DNA of 64,000 nucleotides, taken from positions 94,110,571 through 94,174,570 of the forward strand of contig NC_134846.1 in the NCBI RefSeq assembly GCF_965363235.1, read 5' to 3'. This document shows positions 35,640 to 48,100 of the stretch, one piece after another. Both the position numbers and the translations under genes were made by a program. Under the pieces are notes generated by a model. It had not been told where the DNA came from and searched no databases. It saw only the letters and a list, made by a program, of their open reading frames with translations. Source of the DNA: Mytilus galloprovincialis (Eukaryota; Mollusca; Bivalvia; Mytilida; Mytilidae). Every line of letters starts with the position of its first letter. Positions within the stretch are counted from its first letter, which is position 1.

Positions 35640-36569
35640 ATGATTTGCCTGTATACAAGGAACACTAGTGACACTGTCTGTCCATTGCATAAGACAAATC
35701 ACACGTTAAACAAATGTCGACAGTTCAGACTAAAGCCGATAAGGGAACGTCAGGATTTTTTGAAGAGTAAAGGACTTTGTTTTAGATGTTGTGGTCAAAA
35801 GGGTCACCTAGCCAAAGACTGTACTGCAGCTGTGACATGTGAAGTTTGTAAGTCAACTACACACCCAACAGCTTTACATATTGAGAAATTTTCACTCCAA
35901 CAGCCAACCACAAAATACCAGGAACAGAAAACAGAACCAAAATTGGAACAGGAAACTCAAAAGGTGGTAACTGCATGCATACAAATATGCAAGAACCAAG
36001 GCACTAGTAAATCATGCTCCAAGACGGTATTGGTCCGAGTGTATCCGAATGGACAACCAAAAAACAGTTTACTATTGTACGCCATTATAGATGAACAATC
36101 AAACAGATCTTTAGCAAAGTCTTCATTCTTTGAACATTTTAATATTCGTGGACCTGAGGTACCGTACACATTATCATCTTGTTCCGGTAGCTTCTCTGAA
36201 TATGGAAGACAAGCAAGTGATTTTGCAGTAGAGCCCTTTGATGCTAGTTGTAAATTAAACTTACCTACTCTCAAAGAGTGTGATCGGGTTCCTGATATAC
36301 GTACTGAAATCCCGTCACCGGATATAGCTTATGCGTACGATCATTTGATAGACATTGCTGATTTCATTCCTGACATTAATGATAATGCAGATATAATGTT
36401 GCTAATAGGTAGAGACTTATTGAAAGCTCATCATGTTCTTGACCAACGATTAGGTACAGCATATTGCCCATTCGCACAAAAACTTTTCATAGGATGGGTA
36501 ATAATTGGTGAGAGTTGTTTGTCAGCTACACATGTACAACATGATTCAGTATCAGTACTTTCACATTGA
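35640..36569 (+). pseudogene. BEL/Pao zinc-knuckle and aspartic protease region
   Basis: A 309-codon frame. Zinc knuckles lie near residues 45-75: CFRCCGQKGHLAKDC is the CCHC type and CEVCKSTTH a second, incomplete one. A DUF1758-like retropepsin follows around residues 130-280, with AIIDEQSNRSLA at the catalytic position and LLIGRDLL near its end. The usual D-S/T-G is D-E-Q-S here, a variant I recall from molluscan relatives. Its end overlaps the next frame by 4 bp. Confidence 0.85.
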
Positions 36570-37842
36570 AGGATGGCCGTACAACTACATTAGAACCATG
36601 TAATAATAACTTTAACACCAAAGATGGTTATATATTTCAGACGACTCCTGATGATAATATTCCTGGACTCTCAATTGAGGATAAAGATTTTTTTGCACTT
36701 ATGGAACATGAAAGTTACAAAGATGAGGAAGGTTGTTGGACAGCTCCACTACCTTTTAGGCGGGACCGAATAAGACTTCCCAACAATAGGGTGCAGGCTC
36801 TCCGACGAGCAAAGTCACTGGACTATAATCTTCAAAAGCACCCGGAAAACATTCCCATGTTTATGAATTTATGAATTTATGGGTAAATTACTTACAAATG
36901 GTCAGACTGAGTGTTGGTACTTACCACTTTTCGCTATTTATCATTCAAAGAAACCAGGAAACATAAGGTGCGTTTTTGACTCTTCAGCCAAATTCATGGA
37001 TATAAGTCTCAATGATGTTCTACTTAGCGGACCAGATCTCGTGAATAGCCTTCTTGGGATACTACTAAGATTCCGACAACGTCCAGTTGTTATTACAGCC
37101 GATATCGGACAGATGTTTTATAGGTTTTCAGTCCCACCAGAACAACGAAATTACTTGAGATTCTATTGGCACAAGGACAACGACAAAGAATGAAATGATA
37201 GAATATCGAATGACTAGACATGTCTTTGGGAACAAGCCATCTCCGGCTGTCGCCACTTTTGGCCTTAGAAACTGTGTTAAAACAGCTGAACAAGATGTGC
37301 GTGACTTTGTAGAACGCAACTTTTATGTGGATGATGCATTGTGTTCCTTTGATACTAGTGTTGAAGCAGTTGATTTAATTACTCGAACAAAGAAAATTCT
37401 AAAGGAAGAAGGTAACATTCGTTTGCACCAAATTTCATCTAATAATTTGGAAGTTATTAAATCCTTTTCACCGGAGGATCTTGCAAAAGACTTAAAGAAC
37501 ATAAATTTGGATCTGAATGAGGCCCCACTTCAGAGAAGCCTTGGTGTTCAGTGGGACATGTCAAAGGACTGCTTTACTTTTAGAGTTTCGCAACTAAATT
37601 CAACATCAAAACCATTCACAAAACATGGTGTGTTGGCAACAATAAATGGTTTATATGATCCAATGGGTTTTGTTGCACCTGTAACTGTAGCTGGAAAGAT
37701 TATTATGCGTGATATTATGGCCTTACACACTGACTGGGACGACCCATTGCCAGAAACATGTTTATCTCAGTGGAGTACATGGAAGAATTCACTTGAACAT
37801 TTGAACAACGTGACCATACCGAGATGTTTCACTTCATTTTAG
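36566..37842 (+). pseudogene. BEL/Pao reverse transcriptase, three frame segments
   Basis: The segments are 36566-36874, 36879-37193 and 37195-37842. The first stop falls at a short repeat of AATTTATG (36863-36882). RT signs are IRCVFDSSAK, VITADIGQMF with the first catalytic Asp, and YVDD at 37324-37335 with the remaining Asp pair. GVLATINGLYDPMGFVAPV follows, typical of the BEL/Pao region after the RT. All catalytic residues are present, but the frame is broken at two or more points. Confidence 0.9.
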
Positions 37843-37917
37843 TCATCACAGATTGTTTGTCGTGAACTGCATATTTTCTAAGACGCGTCAAAAGATGCTA
37901 TTGGTGCTGTCGCATAT

Positions 37918-38394
37918 TTGAAACTTTATGATGTCAAAGGAGTGTCTCAACTAGCCTTTGTTCAGGGAAAAGCAAAGGTTGCTCCTACTCATGGGCATAC
38001 CATTCCCAGGTTAGAATTATGTGCTGCTGTGTTAGCAATAAATCTTAAAGACTCAGTAACTAGACACTTAACTTTGGAAATTAACTCTACATTCATGTAC
38101 ACTGATAGTAAGATAGTCTTGGGCTATATCAATAATCAACAGAGACATTTTTATGTTTACGTTGGAAATCGTATAGATATGATCCGTCAATCAACCAGTC
38201 CAAGTCAATGGTCATACGTACCGTCCGAAGATAATCCTGCTGATACAGCCACCAGATATATTTCTGCTAGAGATATAAGCACTAGTGAATGGCTCTTAGG
38301 ACCATCATTTCTTATGAAAGGAAGTGAATCTAAGTTTGATGGTACAGAACACGATGGTTATACTAACAATAAGAATGACTGCCGATTATGGTAA
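37918..38394 (+). pseudogene. BEL/Pao RNase H region
   Basis: A 158-codon frame with PRLELCAAVLA (the Glu motif), MYTDSKIVLGYI (the Asp motif) and PSEDNPADTATR, the usual RNase H end signature of BEL/Pao. The upstream Asp motif lies before 37918 in a different frame (DASKDA), so the domain is split. Confidence 0.85.
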
Positions 38395-38405
38395 TGAGAC
38401 GATAA

Positions 38406-39962
38406 ATGATGATAGTTCCAGATGATTTGTTAGTTACATGTAAAGCTAACTCAAGTGATAAAGAAGTGACATCTGATACAGAATTTGTGAAAATCTTTGA
38501 GTCATTTTCTAGTTGGTCCCGATTAGTTAAAACGATTGCAAGACTCAGACATATTTTCAAATCATTCAGTCAACCCAATGGTCAATGCAAAGGATGGCAT
38601 ATGTGTGCACTAAGTAGTGATGATTTATGTGATGCGGAGAAATTCATATTGAACGAAGCACAACTCGAATACTTTTCGAAAGAAATCAATTCGCTCAAGG
38701 AGGGGAGACATGTGTCTTCTGGAAACTCAATAATTTCTCTGTCGCCTTTGCTTGATGAAAATGGTATTCTTTGCGTAGGAGGACGATTGAATGTAGGTAA
38801 AAAATGTACAATTAGTTCAGACAAGAATCCAGTGTTTGTTCCGAAGAAAAGCCACATTTCATTATTGCTTATTAGACACTTTCATGAATTGGTTCATCAC
38901 CAAGGAAGACATATAACTGAAGGGAATATTCGTTCAGTAGAGTATTGGATCATAGGTTGTAAAAGAATGTTGGAACTTGCATTCATAACTGTGTTACATG
39001 CAGGAAACTACGAGGTCTCTTTGGAACTCAAATTATGTCAGACTTACCAGAAGATAGGATCACACATAGTCCACCTTTTACTTTTGTAGGTGTGGATACT
39101 TTTGGACCCTGGAACGTGATAGCAAGACGGACAAGAGGTGGTCAGGCAAACCACAAGAGATGGGCGATATTATTTACTTGTTTAGTAATTCGTGCCATAC
39201 ATATTGAAGTGGTAGAGGAACTGAGCAGTCCATCTTTCATAAATGCGATGCGAAGATTCATATCTGTTAGTGCGTCAGTTTAGAAGTGACAGAGGAACTA
39301 ATTTCGTTGGCGCATCTGATGAGTTAAGTATGAATTCTATTTTTATTGAAGACGAAAACATTCGGAATTATTTGAATACCAATCAAGTAACTTGGATTTT
39401 CAACCCTCCCCATGCATCCCACTTCGGGGGTGTATGGGAAAGGATGATTGGAGTGACACGGAAAATCTTAGATGCTATGTTATTGTGTGCTAACTTAAAG
39501 GAACTAACTCATGAAGTACTAACAACATTTCTAGTAGAAGTTTGTTCGATAGTGAATTGCAGACCGCTCGTACCAGTGTCGACTGACCCAAATGATTATT
39601 CTATTCTGACAACTAATACGTTACTTACATTGCCCCAGTTGGATACGAAACAATTGTACAAATCTCAATGGAAACATGTTGTGGTTCTTTCTCAGGAATT
39701 TTGAAAGAAGTGGCGCGAACAATATCTGTCAAATTTACAACAGCGACGTAAATGGAATACTTCAAGTGATGATATTAAAGAAGGTGACATAGTTCTTTTG
39801 AAAGACCGTGAACTAAATCGTACATGTTGGCCAATGGCTATTGTTGAACGAACATTTCCGAGTAGTGATGATCATGTCCGAAAGGTACAGATTCGTGTGG
39901 CTAAAGACCGTAAATGTTATGTGAGACCAATTTGTGAACTCATCTGTTTGCTCTCTGAGTAA
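38406..39962 (+). pseudogene. BEL/Pao integrase region, broken frames
   Basis: Segments are 38406-39089, 39035-39283, 39243-39704 and an unbroken tail to the TAA at 39960. Visible are an H2C2 zinc finger remnant (HELVHHQGRHITEG), the core GVDTFGPW (first Asp), FRSDRGTNFVGA (second Asp) and HASHFGGVWERMIG (Glu), and a C-terminal domain (EGDIVLLKDRELN) common in BEL/Pao integrases. At least three frameshifts separate the parts. Confidence 0.88.
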
Positions 39963-40110
39963 CTCTGCAGTGATTTAATGTTTATAGACTGTTTAAGGAT
40001 TGTAAGGTTTTATTTGAAAATTAACCTTAAAAGAGTTTTTTAGTTAGATACATTGACAAATACATTATTTTTTGGTATTAAGTGATTTCAGTAAGAAATC
40101 AGGAGGGGAG

Positions 40111-40309
40111 TGTGCTGCCCCGGATTTAATTTTTGCTATGGTTAAATTTTTACCAATACCGTTTTTTGGTTATTAGTCATATGACACCGGATACGTTTGA
40201 TGTTCACATTACGCTTTGTCACAAAATATAGAATTTAGGTGTTGGCCCCTCATGAATTTTGTACCCTCTCCGGGGGTTTGAATAGCAATAAAGCATAGAA
40301 CATTGCACA
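40111..40309 (+). repeat. 3' LTR of the BEL/Pao element
   Basis: 199 bp, preceded by the purine tract AGGAGGGGAG (40101-40110) and followed by target duplication TGTAT. It differs from the 5' LTR at five positions by direct comparison. Confidence 0.95.
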
Positions 40310-40314
40310 TGTAT

Positions 40315-41821
40315 TGTTTAGACGTCCCAGCTACTTTGTGATAGATCAATGTCGCATTACTATTAGTACATTTCAGTTTGTCGACAAGTTCGATGCACTG
40401 CTCCCTATCTCATGATCCAGGAACTTTGAATTAATTGTCAATGTTACTGTCCATTAGATGGTCTTTTTATGGATTTTCTCAGACACTTGTTTTCTATCTA
40501 TGAGAAGACCCACTATCAACGAATCTTTATGAGCTTTAAAATATACGTTGACAGAAACACAGTGCCTGTTGCCAACAGACGATATGTGTTAACAGTTTTT
40601 GTTTTTACTGATAGTCCCGTGTGCATTTTCTTCAATGACCAATGCAAATAAAGTCAAGGTCAGATTGTCCACTATTCCAAACAACAACTATAGTTGTCTT
40701 ATTGGTAATAAATAGTATAGGAGAAAGGATCTAATCTAGAACACTTATTCATTTAATTATATCACAATGAAAAAGGGTATATGTCGATCAAAACCTGCTA
40801 GACGGACATGCACGTATACTGACTTATTGAATCATTGTAAGTGTAAGTGGTGTTATAAAGTATGGGTTGGAGTTTGTATTTACCTATGTATCCGAAAGTT
40901 ACGGTTCATATGGTGCTGGTCCAAGTGATCTCGCCATCAAGACAACTGGACCTTTGATAGCCTACTACACGGTTGTCTCAATCTTTAATGCTGTGCGGTA
41001 ACCTATAATTCACTACCTCCGTGTCACATGTACTTTGGTGGATAATTATGTCATTGGCAATCCCACCACAACGACATGTACTTCGGTCAAGGCTTTTACA
41101 CCCCAATTAAGTTTTTTAAAAAAACATTCAATTCTTAAATGGAACTAAACAACTTCTCCAAATAATACTGCACAACACCTCGTGACCCTAGGTCGACAAC
41201 AGCTGTTCATACCGAACAACACCTTATGTTCCTAAGGCCATTCTAGTGACAACACGTCATGTTTCCAGAGTGACCACACCTGATGATTATAGACCTCATG
41301 ATTCTAAAATGACAACACCTCTATATTTTGAGTGGTAACACCTCGTCTTTCTTTGGCAACAACATCTCTTAACATAATGTACACTCTTTAATATATCCAA
41401 ATAAAACGACAGGATTTTTTTTAAACAGCACCTACATATTTTTCAACAACATATCTTTCAGGGATATCTTTATCATGTTATAGTTTAGTGGTTTCTCCAA
41501 TAAATGAATAATGTATATGTTCAAAGACACGTTAACTTTAATCAAATGCAACACTGAACTTTCTCCAAGTAACGTTTTAAGATAGTATTAAAAGGAGAAG
41601 AATGGAAATGATTTTTTTTAATTTAATGCAGTCACATTACAAATTTACACAATTTAACAAGCATAAGTCAATAAATTATAATATGCACATGATTATCGAA
41701 TGTGAAATTTTATTCACCTGATTTGATATTTGAAATAAATACTGTCCTGTAAATAAAATGCAATATCACTTTTAGAAGATACTGTGTTTTTTTTCTATTT
41801 AGAATCCCTAGTTTCTGTCCA
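40315..41821. other. Intergenic DNA with a weak degenerate repeat
   Basis: Between about 41140 and 41400 a loose pattern of GACAACACCTC/TGT... recurs every 25-30 bp, suggesting an old minisatellite. A short frame at 40469-40651 is not supported. On the minus strand, AATAAA at 41709-41714 could serve as the poly(A) signal of the gene ending at 41822. Confidence 0.4.
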
Positions 41822-42153
41822 TTATTTCTTCCCGCCCTGTTCATAATAATCCCAGAATTCACTATCCTTGCCAGCTTTTGGCGCCAGTTTCACTTTTTCT
41901 GGAGGAGGGGTAACAGGGGGAGTAACAAACTTAATGTCCGCAAATTCTGAATCGTTCGGCTTATTTTCTTTTGGTTTAGTATTCTTTGGCTTTTGTTGTG
42001 GTTTCTTTGGTTTTTCAGGGTCCTTTAGAATTGGCTTAGGTGGTGCTTTGGCATGCCTATCCCAATTAACTTGAGCTTTTGGTTGTGATCCTAGATACTG
42101 GTCCCAACTCTTCTTCATTCGATCTCTCAGAATGTTGTGTTCAGACCAGGAAC
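41822..42153 (-). CDS. Distal alternative terminal exon (Lys/Pro-rich tail)
   Basis: The acceptor CATACAG precedes 42153. After the shared Ser codon it encodes [20 protein letters not shown], then about 85 residues rich in Lys and Pro ([27 protein letters not shown]) ending in [11 protein letters not shown] and a stop at 41822. The first 20 residues are homologous to the proximal terminal exon. Confidence 0.8.
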
Positions 42154-45100
42154 CTGTATGATGGAGTGAAATATGGACTTAACATCAAACAATCCAATTG
42201 TCCAATAATAAATGTTCAGAATATAAAAATACATAATAAAGCTAAACTACAAAAGTGCTACTAGTAAGTGTAATACTGTTGTTATTTCTTCTTGTTTGCA
42301 ACCGTCTCCACGAAGTAAGCTTCCCAAGCTTTCTTCATCCGGGTATTGATGACATTGTGCTCTGCCCACGTACCTAAAAGAAAGCCAAGGTTACAATATA
42401 CAAAGCAGGATATTAGTAGATACATGTATCAAGAATGGAGCCAAGAGTAGAAAGTGTTTACTAAATATGACTCACAAAATGATGTACCTTTACACGTATG
42501 TACTAAGGACCTTTGCTAATCGTATGGTCCCACTAAGGGCATGTTTGATCCACATCGTATGAGATTGGCGATGGAAACGATACCGAGACTAACCGAGTAT
42601 AATGCATTACAGAAAAGGTTGATAGGAATTCAGATTAGGTCAAAACAAAGTTCAGAATGGAGTAAACAAAACTCAACCCATCAAGTCAGCTGCAAGTTAG
42701 AGATTTAACAAGGACCGACTTTACAATAAGAAATATTATACTGGACGGAAGAAAAGAGTCAAAGATTTGTAAAACACTTGGATTACTCGTAAATGTTTTA
42801 ATCTTATGTACAAAATTATCTACATTATGTCAGACCGTGCAACTGCATGATTTAATTAAATGTTGAAAAGTAAAAAAAGACTTCCATAATGACTAAAGGA
42901 CAGAGCTGTGCCTGACTATCTAGTCATAAATGTTTAACACCAGAAATTGGCAACAAGGCTCTATGTTTCCTCGTTTATATTTTTGTGTTTTGTTTCGTGG
43001 GCTGGAATTACAATTGTCTCAACACAGCGACCCAATTTCAAATCGTTTATCAAAAGCTTAGGTTAACATAAAAGAAGAGAAAATTTATTAGAGTGAACTA
43101 AGTTTTAAAATACTAAAATGTTTATATCTTTTTCCAATTTTTCCATTTCTTATTTTTCTTAATTTTTATTTTTCAAACTTATCCAATTTTCATGGTATTC
43201 TTTTCCAAATCTGAAGAAAGCATTAGAACCATAAAACTTATGAATGTCAAGAATAATATTGTCCTAGAAAAAAAATTATGAATTTAGAAAAGAAGAAGTA
43301 CTATGAAGAGATGAATATTATCTACAAGTAGAAAAGATATTAAAAATTGAGGTGAAAATAGTTGATAGAGGGAATGTAGAGATACATGCAATGCCTGAAA
43401 CGTATATATATATATATATATCATGCAACCATTACCGAATATATATAATTGATTATCAAAAGTAGTTTCCACTACAGACAAGTTACAGCCGATTTCATTG
43501 AGTGTGTAGCTAAAGTTTTTATTTGGTAGTATTTGCATGATGCTGCATGATTTGTTATGTGATAGTCGGTTAAAGAGCTCACCAGAGCTCATGTTTTGTC
43601 TGTTATTATGTATATATATATGCCGACTCTAAATAAAATTTACTTACTACTTACTTACTAAGTTAATATCTTTGGTTAGCTTGCTTGCTAGCTAAACCCT
43701 GAAGCCATTATTATGTTAGGTAAACTACCCTCCTTTAAGAATAGACTGATAACCAATCTATCTGTAGGTAGTACTAGGCTACGTAGAAAGGAGAGTAGTA
43801 TACCTTACCTGATAGTGTTTTCATGGTTCAGCTAGCAAGCAAGCTAACCAAAGATATTACCATTTGCTACACACTTAATGAAATCGGCTGTAAAAAGAAA
43901 ACAAATCGAAGTAATTTACTGTAAAACCATTATTTGTAGTATCAACGTGGCATAGTTAATGTCTGTGTATTCTGTGGGTTTTATTTTTATCTCGATTGTT
44001 CATATAGATGACTCTAATAACACTTGTTTTAATGAACCTCGATGATGTTTTTTTGTAATTACGAATTTTATTTTTGTTTTCTCCATCGCGTCAACGTCTT
44101 TCTTGTATAAAGATTTACTAAATTATGAGTTATCGTTTCTCCCTCTCAGCTTTCAATGTCTACGTGTATCTGATATTTGTTATTTGTTAAATGTATAATT
44201 TGTTTCACTTCGTTATTCGGGGATCAAACAAACAAACCCGATCTACAAGGTAAGTGAATACCCAAATTACAGGAGGAAATGTCGATCTTTTTAGGACATC
44301 TGATTTCCTCAGTGTTTTATAGATTCTTGATTTTACATTTGTAAGCTGTAAAAAGATTTTCAGTGCTGTTACATGCGATCCATTATAATGGTCCGCATGT
44401 GTGTTTTTGTTTTAGTATACATATTTTTGTAATTGATGTCTACCTACGTCTTGTATATCCTATGTAATTTCGACATTCGGTTATTTTACAGATTTACCAA
44501 TTGTAAACAGGTTGCTTTTATAACTTACTTAGTTCGTCTCTCTGATATCGCCATTTATCCGGGTCTGGGTTCCGTCTTAAATGTACATCATCTGTATATA
44601 CAGACTTGGTTGTGGACGTATGGTGATCTATGGTATAACCGGGGAACACATTTTGTCGCATAAAGTTTCCGAGTTGTTCATATTCTGGTTTTAATTGTTT
44701 TTCTAAAGCAGTAATGGAAACCCGGTCTTTCTGTTTACCAGAAGCTCTATTTTTAGCTTGTTCTTCCAAAGTTTGTTTCACTACCTTTTCATCAGATAAT
44801 AAATTGTCGCATACTCTAGTACCGTATTGATGTTTGATATTTGGCGGGAGTTCTATTGCAGCCCTTGGACTATTTGCACCCCTAGCGGTAGGTTGTCTCC
44901 CTATGGCCGTTTGAAGCATGTTATTGTTCGTGTTCTCGGCTCTAATAGGAATGTCTGTCTTTTCTCTACGAGCAGCAAAATCGTTCCCTGGTCGGAGAAT
45001 ATCACCTATAAGACTATACTGATGAGCGGGAAGTTTTCTCTCTTTACCGTATTTATCATAGTTATAGCTACTTCTATCGTTTAGGCCGACTCTATTCATT

Positions 45101-48100
45101 CGCCTAGCAAGTTGTGCTGCTTCTTCGGAAAGCCGACTGCTTTTATTAGTATATGTTTGGTTTCCTCCTCTGAATGACAGTGCGTCTCGTTCAGCCTCTC
45201 TGATGGAATTATCGGTTTGATTAAACAGAGCTTTTAATTTCTGGTATTCAGCTCGGTTTTTTGCAACATACTCATCCGATCCTGAAAAGAAAAAAATGCA
45301 TTTATAACAATAGAACATTCGAATGGACTTGTATTCTGAAAACTTGTTAGGTTGTTCCTATAGATACATAAACTTAATACTAGAAGAGTAAGGCGGATAT
45401 CGGCCAGAATATGAGAGAATAAAATTGATTTCCTCAGTCCTCGTTAGAAGTGTTCAATGTTCAACCATACTAGTTTACGTCATGCCTATCCTACTGTGTA
45501 CTGTCTTACTACTTTCGTATGCATTTCTTTTGGAACACGCATCAATTCTTTTGGAACACACTGGCAGAGGAACTTTAAAAACAAATCTTTACTTGTTTTG
45601 TGTCGTCATTCAATGGACGGTTACCACTTACATGGGTTGTAATAGATTGATTGTTGTTCGCTGAATGGAAACAAAATTTAGACGTGGGGTTTCAAATTTT
45701 CCATTACGAAAGAAACTTACTACGGAACGTTCAAGAAGTTTGTAACAATTTTTTGTATATAAGATATAATCAAATCAGTAAAGGATGAGACAACTCACTT
45801 GCCACACAAGACATTTATGAATCAGTACCTTTCTTGATAAACAATTACATTAAACTAAATTAGCGATATGATGCGTCTCCATTAAGAATTTCAAAATTCG
45901 CTTGACATATATTATAGACATTTTAAATGTATGACTATCACGTATTATGATAACTGCATGTGCACTTCAATCTAAACATGCCAATAGAATTAACAGCTGG
46001 ACGATATAAAACAAATACATAATTAATATAATATATAACGAGTTCTAATGTACTATATAACGAGTAAGTACTAATGTACTATAGAACGAGTAAGTACTAA
46101 TGTACTATAGAACGAGTGAGTACTAATGTACTATAGAACGAGTAAGTACCAATGTACTATAGAACGAGTAAGTACTAATGTACTATAGAACGAGTAAGTA
46201 CCAATGTACTATAGAACGAGTAAGTACTAATGTACTATCTGGCCTATCTGATCATGATATTGTGTTTGCAGAATTTGCAATAGCTCCATCAAAACTTAAA
46301 CAAAAGCCAAGAATAATTCCATTATACAAAAAAGCAAACTCGGGCACAATTAAACAAGAAATTAACACCTTATATAAACATCTCTCTGAAAATCAGCAAC
46401 ATCTTTGTGTAAATGAAATGTGGAACTGTTTTAAAACAACAATAACAAAAGCAGTGAAAGATCACATCCCACATAAAACAGCAAAAACAAAGGACGGTCA
46501 CCCATGGGTCACAATGGAAACAAAACGGCTCATTAAAAAATCAAAAAAATCTGGTAATACATCAATTGCTTAAAAAATACAAAGAGGTTAAACACCAGGT
46601 GCAAAAAAGTATACGAAAATCATACTGGGAATACATTGAAAGCATCATATTACCACCACAAGATGAAACAAATTTTGGCACTATGAAAAAATTTTGGACC
46701 TACATTAAACATAAAAAAACTGATTATAGTGGAATTACTGAAATCAAACAAGATGGCAAACTCCTAACTGATCCACTACAAAAAGCTTGGGCACTTAATG
46801 CACAATTCCAGTTTGTATTCACACCAGCATCTAATATTTCCCATACAGAATTTGTCAAACAGTGTAATATGCCACAGAATACTCCTTTTCCACCCATATC
46901 AAAATTAATAATTAAAACAGAAGGTATACAAAAACTCTTACATAACTTAAATCCGAACAAAGCAGCAGGACCCGATGAAATTAAACCAAGATTTTTAAAA
47001 GAACTTTCACATGAAATTGCACCCATACTTACTATTATCTTTGAGAAGTCAATTAAAACACGCGTTGTTCCAGATGACTGGAAAACTGCCCATGTCTCTC
47101 CTGTATACAAAAAAGGCCAAAAATATAACCCTGAAAACTACCGTCCTATATCACTTACATGTATTTGTTGCAAACTTTTAGAACATATTGTAGTTAAACA
47201 CATCATGAACCATGCAGATAATCACAACATTTTATATCCGCTTCAGCATGGATTTCGCAGAGGTCGATCCTGCGAAACACAACTACTAGAATTTATAGAC
47301 GATGTCTCACTAAACATGGAAAACGGTAAACAAACAGATATTTTGGTCATGGATTTTTCTAAAGCATTCGATAAAGTTTCACATTCTTTTTTAACTAATA
47401 AGCTTCATCATTACGGGATACAAGGGGAATTAAATTACTGGATACAAAATTTTCTTAGCAATCGCAAACAGGCAGTAGTTCTAGAGGGGGAAAGACTCAG
47501 GGGTTCCACAGGGGTCAGTTCTTGGACCAAGTCTCTTCTTGTACTATATAAATGACATTCCAACTGGTCTAACATCTACAGTACGTTTATTTGCAGACGA
47601 CAGTCACACAATAGTTTATTTGGCAATATTATAAAATCAAACTCCGATGCATTAACATTACAAAAAGATCTAGACAAACTGGCATCGTGGAAAACTACTT
47701 GGAAAATGGCATTCCACCCAGATAAGTGTAATGTAATTTCAGTCACCAGAAATAAAAAACCAATCACATTTAACTACACATTACACAATCATTCATTAGA
47801 ACATGTAACAACAGCAAAATATCTGGGGGTCACCATCAGTTCCAACCTTAAATGGGATGTGCATATTAACAACATATGCAAGAAAACTAATAGCACACTA
47901 GGCTTTCTAAGGAGGAACCTGAACATAAGTTCAACATCCATTAAAGAGCAAGCATATAAGTCCCTAGTAAGACCATCACTAGAGTATGCTTGCTCTGTTT
48001 GGGATCCATACTTACAACAAGACATAGATAGCATTGAAAAAGTTCAAAGGAGGGCTGCACGTTTTGTTACCAACAAATACAGAAACACCTCAAGCGTTGG

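Larger units (their letters stand above)
33652..40314 (+). mobile_element. BEL/Pao-family LTR retrotransposon, complete outline, frame-broken
   Basis: Two 199-bp LTRs (33657-33855, 40111-40309) flank a gag-pol region at 33895-39962, and a 5-bp target duplication TGTAT sits on both sides (33652-33656, 40310-40314). Domain order is gag, DUF1759-like, CCHC zinc knuckles, DUF1758-like aspartic protease, reverse transcriptase, RNase H, integrase. This order and the DUF1759/1758 modules are typical of BEL/Pao elements. A purine tract AGGAGGGGAG abuts the 3' LTR. I do not see an obvious primer-binding site after the 5' LTR. The coding region carries many frame breaks, so this copy is not autonomous. 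The LTRs differ at five positions by my count, which suggests moderately recent insertion. Confidence 0.95.
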
